The notes under the pieces are model-generated. The model worked only from the letters and a program-made list of their open reading frames with translations. It was not told where the DNA came from and searched no databases. Shown piece by piece: positions 33,326-40,442 of a DNA stretch of 64,000 nucleotides. The stretch covers positions 21,365-85,364 of the IMG/VR virus record IMGVR_UViG_3300010883_027406. One strand, 5' to 3'. The position numbers were made by a program, and so were the translations under genes. Every line of letters starts with the position of its first letter. Positions within the stretch are counted from its first letter, which is position 1. The stretch is from a virus.

Positions 33326-34272
33326 TGGATCATTATGAAGTTCTTGGGGTTTCAAAAGAAGCAACTTTTGATGAAATCAAGTCTGCGTATCGCACGTTAG
33401 CAAGAAAGTATCATCCTGATACAAATAAAGATTTTGATGCTGTTGATCAATTCAAGCAAGTAAATGAAGCGCATCATGTTTTGGGCGACCCGGACAGGCG
33501 GTTGAAATATGATAAAAGGGGTTCCCATGTTGGGAATCCCTTTTATTCTTCGTGGAGTGATATTAGTGTTCGTGGTAGAGATGTTTCTTCTGAAATCACC
33601 ATTTCTTTAAATGATGTTTTTTTTGGATGTAAAAAAGAAGTAACTTATAAGAGAGCAAATTTTTGTGATAAGTGTAACGGACATGGTGCGGAGGAATGTT
33701 TGGCGTGTTTTTCTTGCAAAGGAAAAGGGCTGGTACAGGTATCGAATCCGCCATTTTTAATGCAGGTTACTTGCCCTGATTGTGTGGGCGTAGGGGTTAT
33801 GAGAAAAGGGGTTTGTTCTAAATGCGACTCTAAAGGTGAATTTTTATTAGATGATCGCTCAATTAGTGTCAGTATCCCTAAAGGAATTCTGGAAGGGTCT
33901 AAACTTAAGGTTAAGGGTCAAGGAAATATTGGGAAAGAAACAAATGGCGATCTCTATTTAACTGTTAATGTAGAAAATCATCCTATTTTTTTTAGAGATA
34001 ATAAGAATTTGATTTTGGATGTACCTGTTTCTTACACTCAATTGGTATTAGGAGACAAATTAGAAATCCCCACATTGAATAGCGGAAAGGTGTCCATCAA
34101 TGTTCCTGCCGGGACTGCGAATAGAACTAAATTTAGACTCAAGGGTCTTGGTTTTCCTGATGCTCGTCATGGGGGAGTGGGAGATCTTATAGTAGACGTT
34201 GTTTTGGAGGTTCCTAAAAAAATAAATGAAAAGTATGAGAAGATTTTGATTGAACTTTCTAAATTAGAATAA
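33325..34272 (+). CDS. dnaJ: DnaJ (Hsp40) co-chaperone
   Basis: A type-I DnaJ, 315 residues. The J domain (residues 1-65) has HPDTNK; a short linker follows. The zinc-binding domain has CDKCNGHGAE, CFSCKGKG, CPDCVGVG and CSKCDSKG, each a CxxCxGxG-type repeat, and the C-terminal substrate domain follows. It activates DnaK ATPase; host DnaK is the presumed partner, as none is seen here. The glycine-rich linker is unusually short, and the DNA coding it contains a long hairpin. TAATG overlap with GroES. Confidence 0.95.
   Translation: MDHYEVLGVSKEATFDEIKSAYRTLARKYHPDTNKDFDAVDQFKQVNEAHHVLGDPDRRLKYDKRGSHVGNPFYSSWSDISVRGRDVSSEITISLNDVFFGCKKEVTYKRANFCDKCNGHGAEECLACFSCKGKGLVQVSNPPFLMQVTCPDCVGVGVMRKGVCSKCDSKGEFLLDDRSISVSIPKGILEGSKLKVKGQGNIGKETNGDLYLTVNVENHPIFFRDNKNLILDVPVSYTQLVLGDKLEIPTLNSGKVSINVPAGTANRTKFRLKGLGFPDARHGGVGDLIVDVVLEVPKKINEKYEKILIELSKLE
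33514..33544 (+). other. 14-pair hairpin inside dnaJ
   Basis: AAAAGGG-G-TTCCCA (33514-33527) pairs with TGGGAA-T-CCCTTTT (33531-33544), only one G-U pair and a three-base loop, followed by a T-rich stretch. The position is just after the J-domain codons. It could weaken transcription or translation midway through the gene, or be a chance result of coding sequence. Confidence 0.5.
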
Positions 34273-34283
34273 AAGGTAAAAAA

Positions 34284-34496
34284 ATGAAGATTTTAAAATT
34301 GAGCGTTGTTTTTCTGTACTTGGTGCTGATATCAGGAGTATTACTTTATCCAAGACTTGTAGATAAAATCCAATCAGATGCTGTTAGAGGGACGATTGAA
34401 GAGATCAAACGAAGTTATTCTCCATCTCCTTATGGCCCAGGACTTGATCCTGATAAAGTTGATGTAATTAGAATCAAAGAAGGGACTGATGATTAA
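34284..34496 (+). CDS. Small signal-anchored protein, 70 residues
   Basis: A hydrophobic N-terminus (residues 4-24: KLSVVFLYLVLISGVLLYP) is followed by a charged C-terminal part with SPSPYGPGLDPDKVD. No family is recognised. It probably sits in the inner membrane facing the periplasm. Stop overlaps the stop of the converging gene. Confidence 0.55.
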   Translation: MKILKLSVVFLYLVLISGVLLYPRLVDKIQSDAVRGTIEEIKRSYSPSPYGPGLDPDKVDVIRIKEGTDD

Positions 34497-35098
34497 TGGT
34501 AGGTTTTTTTAAATATGGCGTTGCCAACAACTCCGTAGTCTCCAACGCCATATTGAACTAGAACGTCATTGATTTTACCTTGCAATAAGTTATTTGACCA
34601 AGAAACTTTAACTTGGAATGGCTCATTCATTATTTTTGCAAAAACAGGAATGTTTTTCTTCGCAGCGATTCCTGTTTTTAAAACATCGTAAGTTTGTTTA
34701 AATCTATCGGCAGGAATTGGCCATTGTTCGCCTTCCGTACCTGTCATGATGGCGTCTCCAACTTTTGAATTAACAGGCCCTTCTTTTGTCTGAATTGTTG
34801 CGTCCGCTTCTGCTGTTCTAAAATTTAATGGAATTGGTTTCTTTGATGTTTTAAAACCATTTGGGTCTTTTGATAGGTCAGGATTTTCATCTAGTCCAAT
34901 TGTTTTGGCTGGCACTGCTGGCTTCGCTCCTGGCACTGCTGGCTTCGCTCCTGGCACTGCTGGCTTCGCTCCTGGCACTGCTGGCTTCACCACTGGCTTC
35001 GCTGCTGTGACTGCTGGCCTTGTCGTTGCTCGACGAATGTCGGCTTGCTCCGACACTTTGCTTTGCTCAATGATTTGATTTAGATTATAAAAGTTCAT
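34493..35098 (-). CDS. Phage protein with Pro/Ala repeats and MKxF-like N-terminus
   Basis: A 201-residue protein; start 35098 is chosen because AAGGA lies seven bases upstream (a longer frame from 35128 lacks this). It opens MNFYNLNQIIEQSKVSE, with IIE matching the (L/I)xE cleavage motif of T4-type prohead protease. Residues about 30-60 are KPAVPGA repeats, followed by a soluble C-terminal domain (about 120-201). It may be an internal virion protein. The next reverse gene lies upstream with a small gap. Confidence 0.6.
   Translation of the reverse strand: MNFYNLNQIIEQSKVSEQADIRRATTRPAVTAAKPVVKPAVPGAKPAVPGAKPAVPGAKPAVPAKTIGLDENPDLSKDPNGFKTSKKPIPLNFRTAEADATIQTKEGPVNSKVGDAIMTGTEGEQWPIPADRFKQTYDVLKTGIAAKKNIPVFAKIMNEPFQVKVSWSNNLLQGKINDVLVQYGVGDYGVVGNAIFKKTYH
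34911..34990 (-). repeat. Tandem repeat coding KPAVPGA
   Basis: A 21-base unit coding K-P-A-V-P-G-A occurs about three to four times in the reverse-strand gene (plus strand reads CTGGCACTGCTGGCTTCGCT repeatedly). Flexible Pro/Ala linker; copy number is likely variable. Confidence 0.8.
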
Positions 35099-35108
35099 AA
35101 ACTTATCC

Positions 35109-35495
35109 TTAAAGGACAGTGATATCAATTATTTTAGATAATGAATCTGTTAGATCATCAGGTCTTCTTTGGAATATTACGTTCATAATTCTTCCCGTTT
35201 GCGGTGTTCTTCCTTTAATTTTTTTGAATTCATCCCAAGATAAATAAAGTTGTGTGCCGTCTTTTAGTTTTATAGATATTGGGGTCTTTTTTTCTTGGAT
35301 GATTATTATTTCACTTGTTTTTACGACAGATGGCAATACTAAGTCTGTACTGGGGAGGTGCAGAGGTCTCCCTGTCATGGAAAAAGTACTGCTTTGTTCA
35401 CTTCCTGACATATCGCTAGAAACGAATGCCCCTCCTGACAAAGATGCGCCAGGGACATTTGTTTCATTAATGAATTCTTTGAAATTTAGTTTCAT
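35109..35495 (-). CDS. MKxF-type phage protein, 128 residues
   Basis: It begins MKLNFKEFINETNVPG; FINE fits the (I/L)xE motif used by T4-like prohead proteases to cut internal proteins. A Ser/Gly-rich segment (SLSGGAFVSSDMSGSEQSSTF) follows, then a compact beta domain (residues about 55-128) with KDGTQLYLSWDEFKKIKGRTPQTG. No family is recognised. CATAAATA on the reverse strand at 35527-35534 lies 31 bases upstream. Confidence 0.65.
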   Translation of the reverse strand: MKLNFKEFINETNVPGASLSGGAFVSSDMSGSEQSSTFSMTGRPLHLPSTDLVLPSVVKTSEIIIIQEKKTPISIKLKDGTQLYLSWDEFKKIKGRTPQTGRIMNVIFQRRPDDLTDSLSKIIDITVL

Positions 35496-35526
35496 TACTC
35501 TACTAACTTATAATTAAACACTAACA

Positions 35527-35534
35527 TATTTATG
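35527..35534 (-). promoter_or_regulatory. CATAAATA motif upstream of reverse-strand genes
   Basis: The reverse strand reads CATAAATATGTTAG here, 31 bases ahead of ATG 35495. It matches seven of eight positions of the T4 late promoter box. Chance is possible in AT-rich DNA. Confidence 0.35.
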
Positions 35535-35539
35535 GTTTC

Positions 35540-36052
35540 ATGGACAATAAAGAAAAAAAAGTTGATAGTAAGGAAGATGTTGATAGTAAGGAAGATGTTG
35601 ATAGTAAGGAAGATGTTGATAGTAAGGAAGATGTTGATAGTAAGGAAGATGTTTGGAAAAATGCTTTTAGATATTCCAGCGAGGTGCATTTGGGCGAGTC
35701 TAGTAAGCCCATAGTTCGTCCTGGAGATTTAAAAATTAAAAAGGTGGATAATGTAATACCTTTATTTATTGAGTGTGAAAAGGATGGTGTGGATTTTACA
35801 GTATTTGCTTATATGGATTATTCTACTAGTACACTAAAAGTTACTGATGAGTCTTTTTTTTCTTCTGAAGAAGAGATTAAGCTTTTTAAAGAAGCTGTGA
35901 TTAGTTATTTAATGAATAGGCAACATGGGTTTGAGTCCCCGCAAGTTCCGCAAGAAATAATTGATGAAGTGAAACAAAGACAAAATGATGTAGAGTCTAG
36001 CATTAATTACACTGATTTTTTTGGGAGTGAAAAAGATGGCGGAAGCAAATAG
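35540..36052 (+). CDS. Unknown protein with five VDSKED repeats
   Basis: A 170-residue protein whose N-terminus is five exact copies of VDSKED (residues 8-37), followed by an acidic, mixed alpha/beta domain (residues about 40-170: EKDGVDFTVFAYMDYSTSTLKV). The repeats may form a charged linker. No family is recognised. Its last 17 bases overlap the next gene. Confidence 0.6.
   Translation: MDNKEKKVDSKEDVDSKEDVDSKEDVDSKEDVDSKEDVWKNAFRYSSEVHLGESSKPIVRPGDLKIKKVDNVIPLFIECEKDGVDFTVFAYMDYSTSTLKVTDESFFSSEEEIKLFKEAVISYLMNRQHGFESPQVPQEIIDEVKQRQNDVESSINYTDFFGSEKDGGSK
35561..35650 (+). repeat. Five exact 18-base tandem repeats
   Basis: GTTGATAGTAAGGAAGAT is repeated five times without a mismatch from 35561 to 35650, coding VDSKED on the plus strand. 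Perfect identity points to recent expansion. The unit contains no stop in several other frames, which is why long spurious ORFs appear there. Confidence 0.98.
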
Positions 36053-36287
36053 AATGAATTTCGGTATGGGGGTTATTGGAGAAGAGGGAAAGTCCCCTTT
36101 TTTTGATAAGCCATTGACACTGGAACGAGTGCATAATTGGATTAGAAAAAATGGAGATATAGAAGAGCCTGTTAAGGAGGAGTTGGTTTTATTGGTCAAT
36201 AAATATCCTAATTCTGCTTTAAGTTCGTTTGTTAAAAACTTTGATACTCATTTAGTCAAAGCACGAGAAAATGCCACAAAGAGATAA
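36036..36287 (+). CDS. Unknown 83-residue protein
   Basis: Start at 36036 (MAEANRMNFGMG) is preferred to the one 15 bases earlier. A small helical protein (LTLERVHNWIRKNGDIEEPVKEELV). No family is recognised. It overlaps both neighbours by 17 bases, typical of this operon. Confidence 0.55.
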   Translation: MAEANRMNFGMGVIGEEGKSPFFDKPLTLERVHNWIRKNGDIEEPVKEELVLLVNKYPNSALSSFVKNFDTHLVKARENATKR

Positions 36288-36753
36288 AGAAGATTCTTTT
36301 GTAACGGCGATTCCCAAAATGCCTAAGTCCCCTATAGCTGACTTCGACATCAATTTTAATTCATTTGTAGATACTGTTTTAAAAGTTGAAAACAAGGAGT
36401 TTGTTCCGTCTTATCAAAATCAAAATTCCGCCGCAGCGGATTTGTTTGCGGATTTGGAAGATGATGTTACCATTGAAGTTGGGAAGGTTTCTTCTATTAA
36501 ATGTGGTTTTTCAATGGACATCCCATTTGGTTATAAAGTAATAATCAATCCAAATGCAGAGTTAGCAAATAAAGGGTTCGTAACTTTGAATGGACCGATA
36601 GGGTCTTCTGAAAATGGAGAGTTAAATGTTATTGTTGGCAATTTAGGAGATGAATCCATTGCGATTTGTCGTGGGGACAAGTTTGCGCAAATGATGATTG
36701 AACCTACTATTTTTTTTAAATTTGTACAAAAAGACGATTATTTGCTTCACTAA
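36271..36753 (+). CDS. dUTPase-fold protein with altered active site
   Basis: The 160-residue protein follows the dUTPase fold: AAADLFADL (motif 1), then a region corresponding to motif 2 with PNAELANKG (normally PRSxLAxK), VTLNGPIGSSENGELNVIVGN in place of motif 3 (normally GxIDxxYxG), and GDKFAQMMIEP (motif 4). The catalytic Asp and Tyr of motif 3 and the Arg-Ser of motif 2 are missing, and motif 5 is absent. It is probably not a standard dUTPase; signalling-type dUTPases of phages offer one precedent. Confidence 0.7.
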   Translation: MPQRDKEDSFVTAIPKMPKSPIADFDINFNSFVDTVLKVENKEFVPSYQNQNSAAADLFADLEDDVTIEVGKVSSIKCGFSMDIPFGYKVIINPNAELANKGFVTLNGPIGSSENGELNVIVGNLGDESIAICRGDKFAQMMIEPTIFFKFVQKDDYLLH

Positions 36754-36769
36754 AATAAGGTGTAATAAA

Positions 36770-36967
36770 ATGAAGATATTTGCTATAATAACAGTAGCCA
36801 GACAGGTTGATGGAGACTATGTTTTTATTAAACCTGAAAAAGCTTTTAAAGAATCAACCGAGGCAGAGTCTTTCGTTAAAACAATTGCCGCACAACGGGC
36901 TGAGACAATATCTGGTGTTGAATGCCTTTGTGAAAGAGGCGTTTTTGAAATAGAAGTTGAAGAATAA
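36770..36967 (+). CDS. Unknown 65-residue protein
   Basis: ATG 36770 has AAGGTG upstream and is preferred to an upstream in-frame start that would overlap the dUTPase-fold gene by about 55 bases. It begins MKIFAIITVARQVDGDYVFI. No family is recognised. A cluster of 7-base repeats begins at its stop codon. Confidence 0.55.
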   Translation: MKIFAIITVARQVDGDYVFIKPEKAFKESTEAESFVKTIAAQRAETISGVECLCERGVFEIEVEE

Positions 36968-36995
36968 AGAATAAAGAATAAAGAATAAAGAATAA
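36961..36995 (+). repeat. Five 7-base AGAATAA repeats spanning a stop codon
   Basis: AGAATAA occurs five times from 36961 to 36995. As the unit is seven bases, a TAA falls in each of the three frames, so reading through any frame would stop. Likely a slippage product; it also separates the small gene from the glycosyltransferase that follows with AAAGG upstream. Confidence 0.9.
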
Positions 36996-37009
36996 AGGAA
37001 AAAGTTATA

Positions 37010-37744
37010 ATGTCAGAAATTACTCCACATAATCCCTTGGAAGGGGAGCGTCCCGAACTAACATTAGATTTAAATGATGGTAGTGAGGAACACATCTCTA
37101 TTGTTATAGTGCATAAAGATCGACCTGAATATTTAAATATTTGTTTGCAATCTATAGCTGTTACTAGTTTCAATAATAATTATGAAATTATTGTTGTAGA
37201 CAATAATTCTGGAAAAGAAAGCCAAGAATTTCTAGATGATATTGAGGACGAGGTAACAGTTGTAAGAAACAAGGAGAATCTGTACTGGGGTCCGGCAGCG
37301 AATAAAGGTTTTAAAGAAATATCTGAGTCTTCTAAGTATGTTGTTTTTATGCACTGTGATGTTGTCATAACTAATCCAGCATGGTTGGATCTTCTTGTCA
37401 ACGTCTCAGAATCTCAGAACGCTGGATTGGTTGGAACAGAACTTCAGTCTTACTATATGCAGAATCAAAAAGTAGATTTTATTCAAGAGTGGTTGGTTTT
37501 GGTAACAAAGGAGTGTTTTGAGGCTTGTGGGCCTTTTGAGGCATCAGTTCCTCAAGTAGGTTGTCCGTTCATACTTACCATGCAGTGCCAACGCAAAGGG
37601 TTTAATCCTCAAGTTATGAGAAATCCCATTGCTCATCATTATCGTATTTTTAGTTTAGATATTAATGATTATGAAAGATTGACTGAACAAGCCACTGTAA
37701 CTTTGCCTAAGTTAATTCAGGACATTCAGAGTGAATCCGTTTAA
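37010..37744 (+). CDS. Family 2 glycosyltransferase
   Basis: A 244-residue GT2 protein: ISIVIVHKDRPEYLNICLQSI, EIIVVDNNSGKES, and YWGPAANKGF, with FMHCDVVIT in the DxD position (HCD, with only the last Asp). A C-terminal part VGCPFILTMQ follows. Such enzymes build surface or virion glycans; acceptor unknown. An AAAGGAAA is located upstream. Confidence 0.82.
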   Translation: MSEITPHNPLEGERPELTLDLNDGSEEHISIVIVHKDRPEYLNICLQSIAVTSFNNNYEIIVVDNNSGKESQEFLDDIEDEVTVVRNKENLYWGPAANKGFKEISESSKYVVFMHCDVVITNPAWLDLLVNVSESQNAGLVGTELQSYYMQNQKVDFIQEWLVLVTKECFEACGPFEASVPQVGCPFILTMQCQRKGFNPQVMRNPIAHHYRIFSLDINDYERLTEQATVTLPKLIQDIQSESV

Positions 37745-37765
37745 ATCGAAGGGTGGCGATTGATC

Positions 37766-38002
37766 ATGAGCTTTGCTGAACAAGAAAATATTGTGGTTTG
37801 GAAAGCATATTACAATAAAGAAGAAGATTTATGTTATCTTCTAAATACTGATTCGGAAGATTGGTTTGAGTGGCAGGACGAGTATGATGAATGGAGTACT
37901 GTTTTTGTTGATTCGATGGACAGGCTTACTTTTGATCACGAATTTTCTGATGACACGGAAGCTGATGGCTGGATTATTCCAGATTCGGGTTGGACTTGTT
38001 GA
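37766..38002 (+). CDS. Unknown small acidic protein, 78 residues
   Basis: Very acidic and Trp-rich (DWFEWQDEYDEW), beginning MSFAEQENIVVWKAYY. ATG 37766 with GGGTGG upstream is preferred over TTG 37760. No family is recognised. Its 3' end overlaps the converging sugar nucleotidyltransferase gene by 29 bases. Confidence 0.55.
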   Translation: MSFAEQENIVVWKAYYNKEEDLCYLLNTDSEDWFEWQDEYDEWSTVFVDSMDRLTFDHEFSDDTEADGWIIPDSGWTC

Positions 38003-38726
38003 GTTCAAATTCTCTCACTTTGATACATGTATCAAGATAGGTGTCAATGCTTTCTCCCGCATCTTGCCACCAACCTTTAACCATATTGGCTTTTAGCTTT
38101 CCTTCTGAAAGATATTGATTGTTAACATCCGTGATTTCAAATTCGCCTCGCCAAGAAGGGGTTAGGGAATCAATATGCTCCCAAATGTATTTGTCATATA
38201 AATAAAGTCCAACCACTGCTAAGTTTGATTTGGGGGATTTTGGTTTTTCCACTATAGAAACAACCTCGTTATTTTCGTTTACCTCTGCTACTCCATAGAA
38301 TTTTGGATTTTTTGTTTTATATGTGAAAACTCGTGCGCCTGTGGGGTCTTTTGCGAAAGATTGGATTCCCTCAGGAACGGGGCATTCGAATATGTTGTCT
38401 CCTAATATCACACAAACGGGGGAATCCCCAGCCCATTCTTTAGCCAAGCTGAGAGCGTCGGCTACCCCATTTGGTTCTTTTTGGTAGGCATAGTTTAGAG
38501 TTCTTAAACCAAGTGCCTTGCCGTCTTCGAGAACGTTTAGGAAACTACCTGCATTATTCCCTCCTGACACTAGCAGGACATCTTTTATGCCGCTTTCTAC
38601 TAGAGTTTTTATAGGCCAATATATCATTGGCTTATTGTAGATGGGCAAGAGGTTTTTATTGGTTACTTTGGTGAGCGGGTGTAGTCGTGTCCCCATTCCT
38701 CCCGCTAATATTATTCCTTTTATCAT
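37974..38726 (-). CDS. rfbA: Glucose-1-phosphate thymidylyltransferase family protein
   Basis: A nucleotidyltransferase with GIILAGGMGTRLHPLTKVTNKNLLPIYNKPMIYWP at the N-terminus (residues 4-38), CVILGDNIFE and VEKPKSPKSNLAVVGLYLYD, typical of RfbA/RmlA. It makes dTDP-glucose, first step of dTDP-rhamnose synthesis. Length 250 is slightly under the usual 290. It is the only rml gene here, so host enzymes would have to finish the pathway. Sole sugar gene on the reverse strand in this part. Confidence 0.92.
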   Translation of the reverse strand: MIKGIILAGGMGTRLHPLTKVTNKNLLPIYNKPMIYWPIKTLVESGIKDVLLVSGGNNAGSFLNVLEDGKALGLRTLNYAYQKEPNGVADALSLAKEWAGDSPVCVILGDNIFECPVPEGIQSFAKDPTGARVFTYKTKNPKFYGVAEVNENNEVVSIVEKPKSPKSNLAVVGLYLYDKYIWEHIDSLTPSWRGEFEITDVNNQYLSEGKLKANMVKGWWQDAGESIDTYLDTCIKVREFELNKSNPNLE

Positions 38727-38766
38727 ATTGTAATTTTAGCGACATGATGGATTAAATCAATGTGTG

Positions 38767-39198
38767 TTAAACACCATGTTCTTCCACTCGCTCTAGTGCT
38801 TCATCGTGTAAATGGGCATCAAAATATTTAAGAAGAACTTCTTTCAAGTTGTCTAGAGTGATATGAAAGGTTTTTAATATTGGATGGTTTTTATCAAGTT
38901 TTTCATGATTAACTTCTATCGGATCATTGTGGGTTATTTCATATTCGTTTGGATCATCGGGAGTCATTTGAACTCCAAAGTCTGCCTTTGATGTATGTCC
39001 TTTCATTCCTGGTGTCATTTCATAACTAAGATCATACACTACTTGATATACTTCCTTGTCCTCTCCTTGAGAGGGCAGACCTATGATTGCTGGTCTATTA
39101 TCGGCATATCCAATTTCTTCAACTTCAAACTTATAAGAACCGCCAGGTATATCATCCCGTGGATCATAATCTTCTAACCAAGTTTTGAATGATTTCAT
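38767..39198 (-). CDS. MKxF-type phage protein, 143 residues
   Basis: Begins MKSFKTWLEDYDPRDD, like other putative internal head proteins here, then a beta-rich domain (residues about 20-100: YKFEVEEIGYADNRPAIIGL, EVYQVVYDLSYEMTPGM) and an acidic C-terminal helix. No family is recognised. It is the second gene of a two-gene reverse operon; ATGA overlap with the zincin gene upstream. Confidence 0.6.
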   Translation of the reverse strand: MKSFKTWLEDYDPRDDIPGGSYKFEVEEIGYADNRPAIIGLPSQGEDKEVYQVVYDLSYEMTPGMKGHTSKADFGVQMTPDDPNEYEITHNDPIEVNHEKLDKNHPILKTFHITLDNLKEVLLKYFDAHLHDEALERVEEHGV

Positions 39199-39620
39199 AG
39201 TTCTTCCTTTATAAATTTATTCCATTCTTCGTGGTCATGAATGGTAATTTTATTTTTTGAATAATAATTTGCGTAGGCCATGCAGAATAGTTCTTCGGAA
39301 TTTTGATTTTGCTTGTTTTTAGTTTTTTTAACTATTTTTTTCCATTTGGCTTTTAGATCTTTATTTAATAATTCGCCCCATATCAAATGACCTATTTCAT
39401 GCAGTATTGTAAATTCTCTTCCATAGTTCCAAGGCGCTGCTATTATTATTTCTTTGTCGTCTATGGAACCAATGTGTTTTGGGTCGTTTTTTAGTGTGCT
39501 CTTAGGAGTGAACTTTATTTTATAGTTTTTCACAAGCTCTTTGTGTGCTTTAGGTAGTTTCCCTAAAGTCTTTTCTACTTGATCTTGTTCTTTTGATTCT
39601 ATAAATGTTTTAAAGTTCAT
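39195..39620 (-). CDS. Putative zincin metallopeptidase with MKxF N-terminus
   Basis: A 141-residue protein: MNFKTFIESKEQD at the start, then a small zincin-like domain with TILHEIGHLIWG (HExxH, His residues bind zinc and Glu is catalytic) and a downstream helix NSEELFCMAYANYYSKN whose Glu could be the third zinc ligand, as in gluzincins. The fold is minimal but plausible. Targets are unknown; with its MKxF start it could be packaged into the head and injected. It ends in ATGA overlapping the next gene. Confidence 0.65.
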   Translation of the reverse strand: MNFKTFIESKEQDQVEKTLGKLPKAHKELVKNYKIKFTPKSTLKNDPKHIGSIDDKEIIIAAPWNYGREFTILHEIGHLIWGELLNKDLKAKWKKIVKKTKNKQNQNSEELFCMAYANYYSKNKITIHDHEEWNKFIKEEL

Positions 39621-39749
39621 AGAGTTATATATTGAAAAAGGTTATCGTTTTTAATAACACAAGCTCTATTTAGAGCCAAAATTTGTGATGTATGGTTTAG
39701 CCTTAATTTATTTGGGGCTAAACTTTTTTATTATATCATATATAACTTG
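39621..39749 (+). promoter_or_regulatory. Structured leader or regulatory region between divergent genes
   Basis: The 129-base gap between the reverse zincin gene and phoH holds three hairpins: GTTAT...ATAAC (about 39640-39658), GCTCTA-TT-TAGAGC (39663-39676), and GTTTAGCC (39695-39702) with GGCTAAAC (39716-39723) followed by six T. The last looks like an intrinsic terminator or attenuator in the direction of phoH. Promoters for both genes must lie here or upstream; none is clear. Confidence 0.5.
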
Positions 39750-40403
39750 ATGGCAAGAAAACCAACTACCAAAAAAAGTCCTCGTAAAACTTTTCATATA
39801 GACTTCCTTAATCCTGCACAAAAGGAAGCTTATGATTGTTTTTGCGAGAATGATGTTACATTTTTATTAGGACCCGCAGGAGTGGGTAAGTCATATTTGG
39901 CAACAGCTTTTGCTATAAACGAAGTTCTTTCTAAGAGAAAAAAAAGAATTATATTGACTCGCCCTATAGTTGAGGCTGGTGAAAGCTTAGGATTTTTGCC
40001 TGGCACTTTTGATGAAAAAGTCAATCCATATATGCTTCCTTTATTTGACGCAATAACCAAATTGACTGGTTCTGAATCCCAAAAAGAGGCTATAGAGAAA
40101 GCTATTGAAGTAGCTCCTTTAGCATATATGAGGGGAAGGTCTTTTGATGATTCTGTTTGTATATTTGATGAAGCTCAGAACGCTACTAAACAACAATTGA
40201 AGCTTTTTTTAAGTCGTTTTAATGATAATAGTAAAGTAATTGTTACTGGCGATCCACGACAAAGTGATTTGTTGGGCGATGTAGCATTAACATATGTTGT
40301 TTCTAGACTAGAGAGTATCGACGGCATTGGCGTTATTGAATTTGGCTCAGATTCTATTGTTCGGCATCCTTTAGTCTCTGCAATTCTTGAAAGACTAGAG
40401 TAA
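39750..40403 (+). CDS. phoH: PhoH-like ATPase
   Basis: A 217-residue PhoH-like protein with LLGPAGVGKSYLA (Walker A, near residue 40), VCIFDEAQNAT (Walker B) and VIVTGDPRQSDLL. The RPIVEAGESLGFLPG segment is family typical. PhoH-like genes are very common in marine phages; the function (RNA-helicase-like ATPase) is unclear. ATG 39750 is used rather than TTG 39747. Confidence 0.93.
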   Translation: MARKPTTKKSPRKTFHIDFLNPAQKEAYDCFCENDVTFLLGPAGVGKSYLATAFAINEVLSKRKKRIILTRPIVEAGESLGFLPGTFDEKVNPYMLPLFDAITKLTGSESQKEAIEKAIEVAPLAYMRGRSFDDSVCIFDEAQNATKQQLKLFLSRFNDNSKVIVTGDPRQSDLLGDVALTYVVSRLESIDGIGVIEFGSDSIVRHPLVSAILERLE

Positions 40404-40442
40404 ATAATACATACTATTAGTCTTTTTTTATGGAGTTGTTTG

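Noticed and set aside
35561-35650. CRISPR-like array
   Set aside because: The repeats are contiguous with no spacers and are in frame inside a gene.
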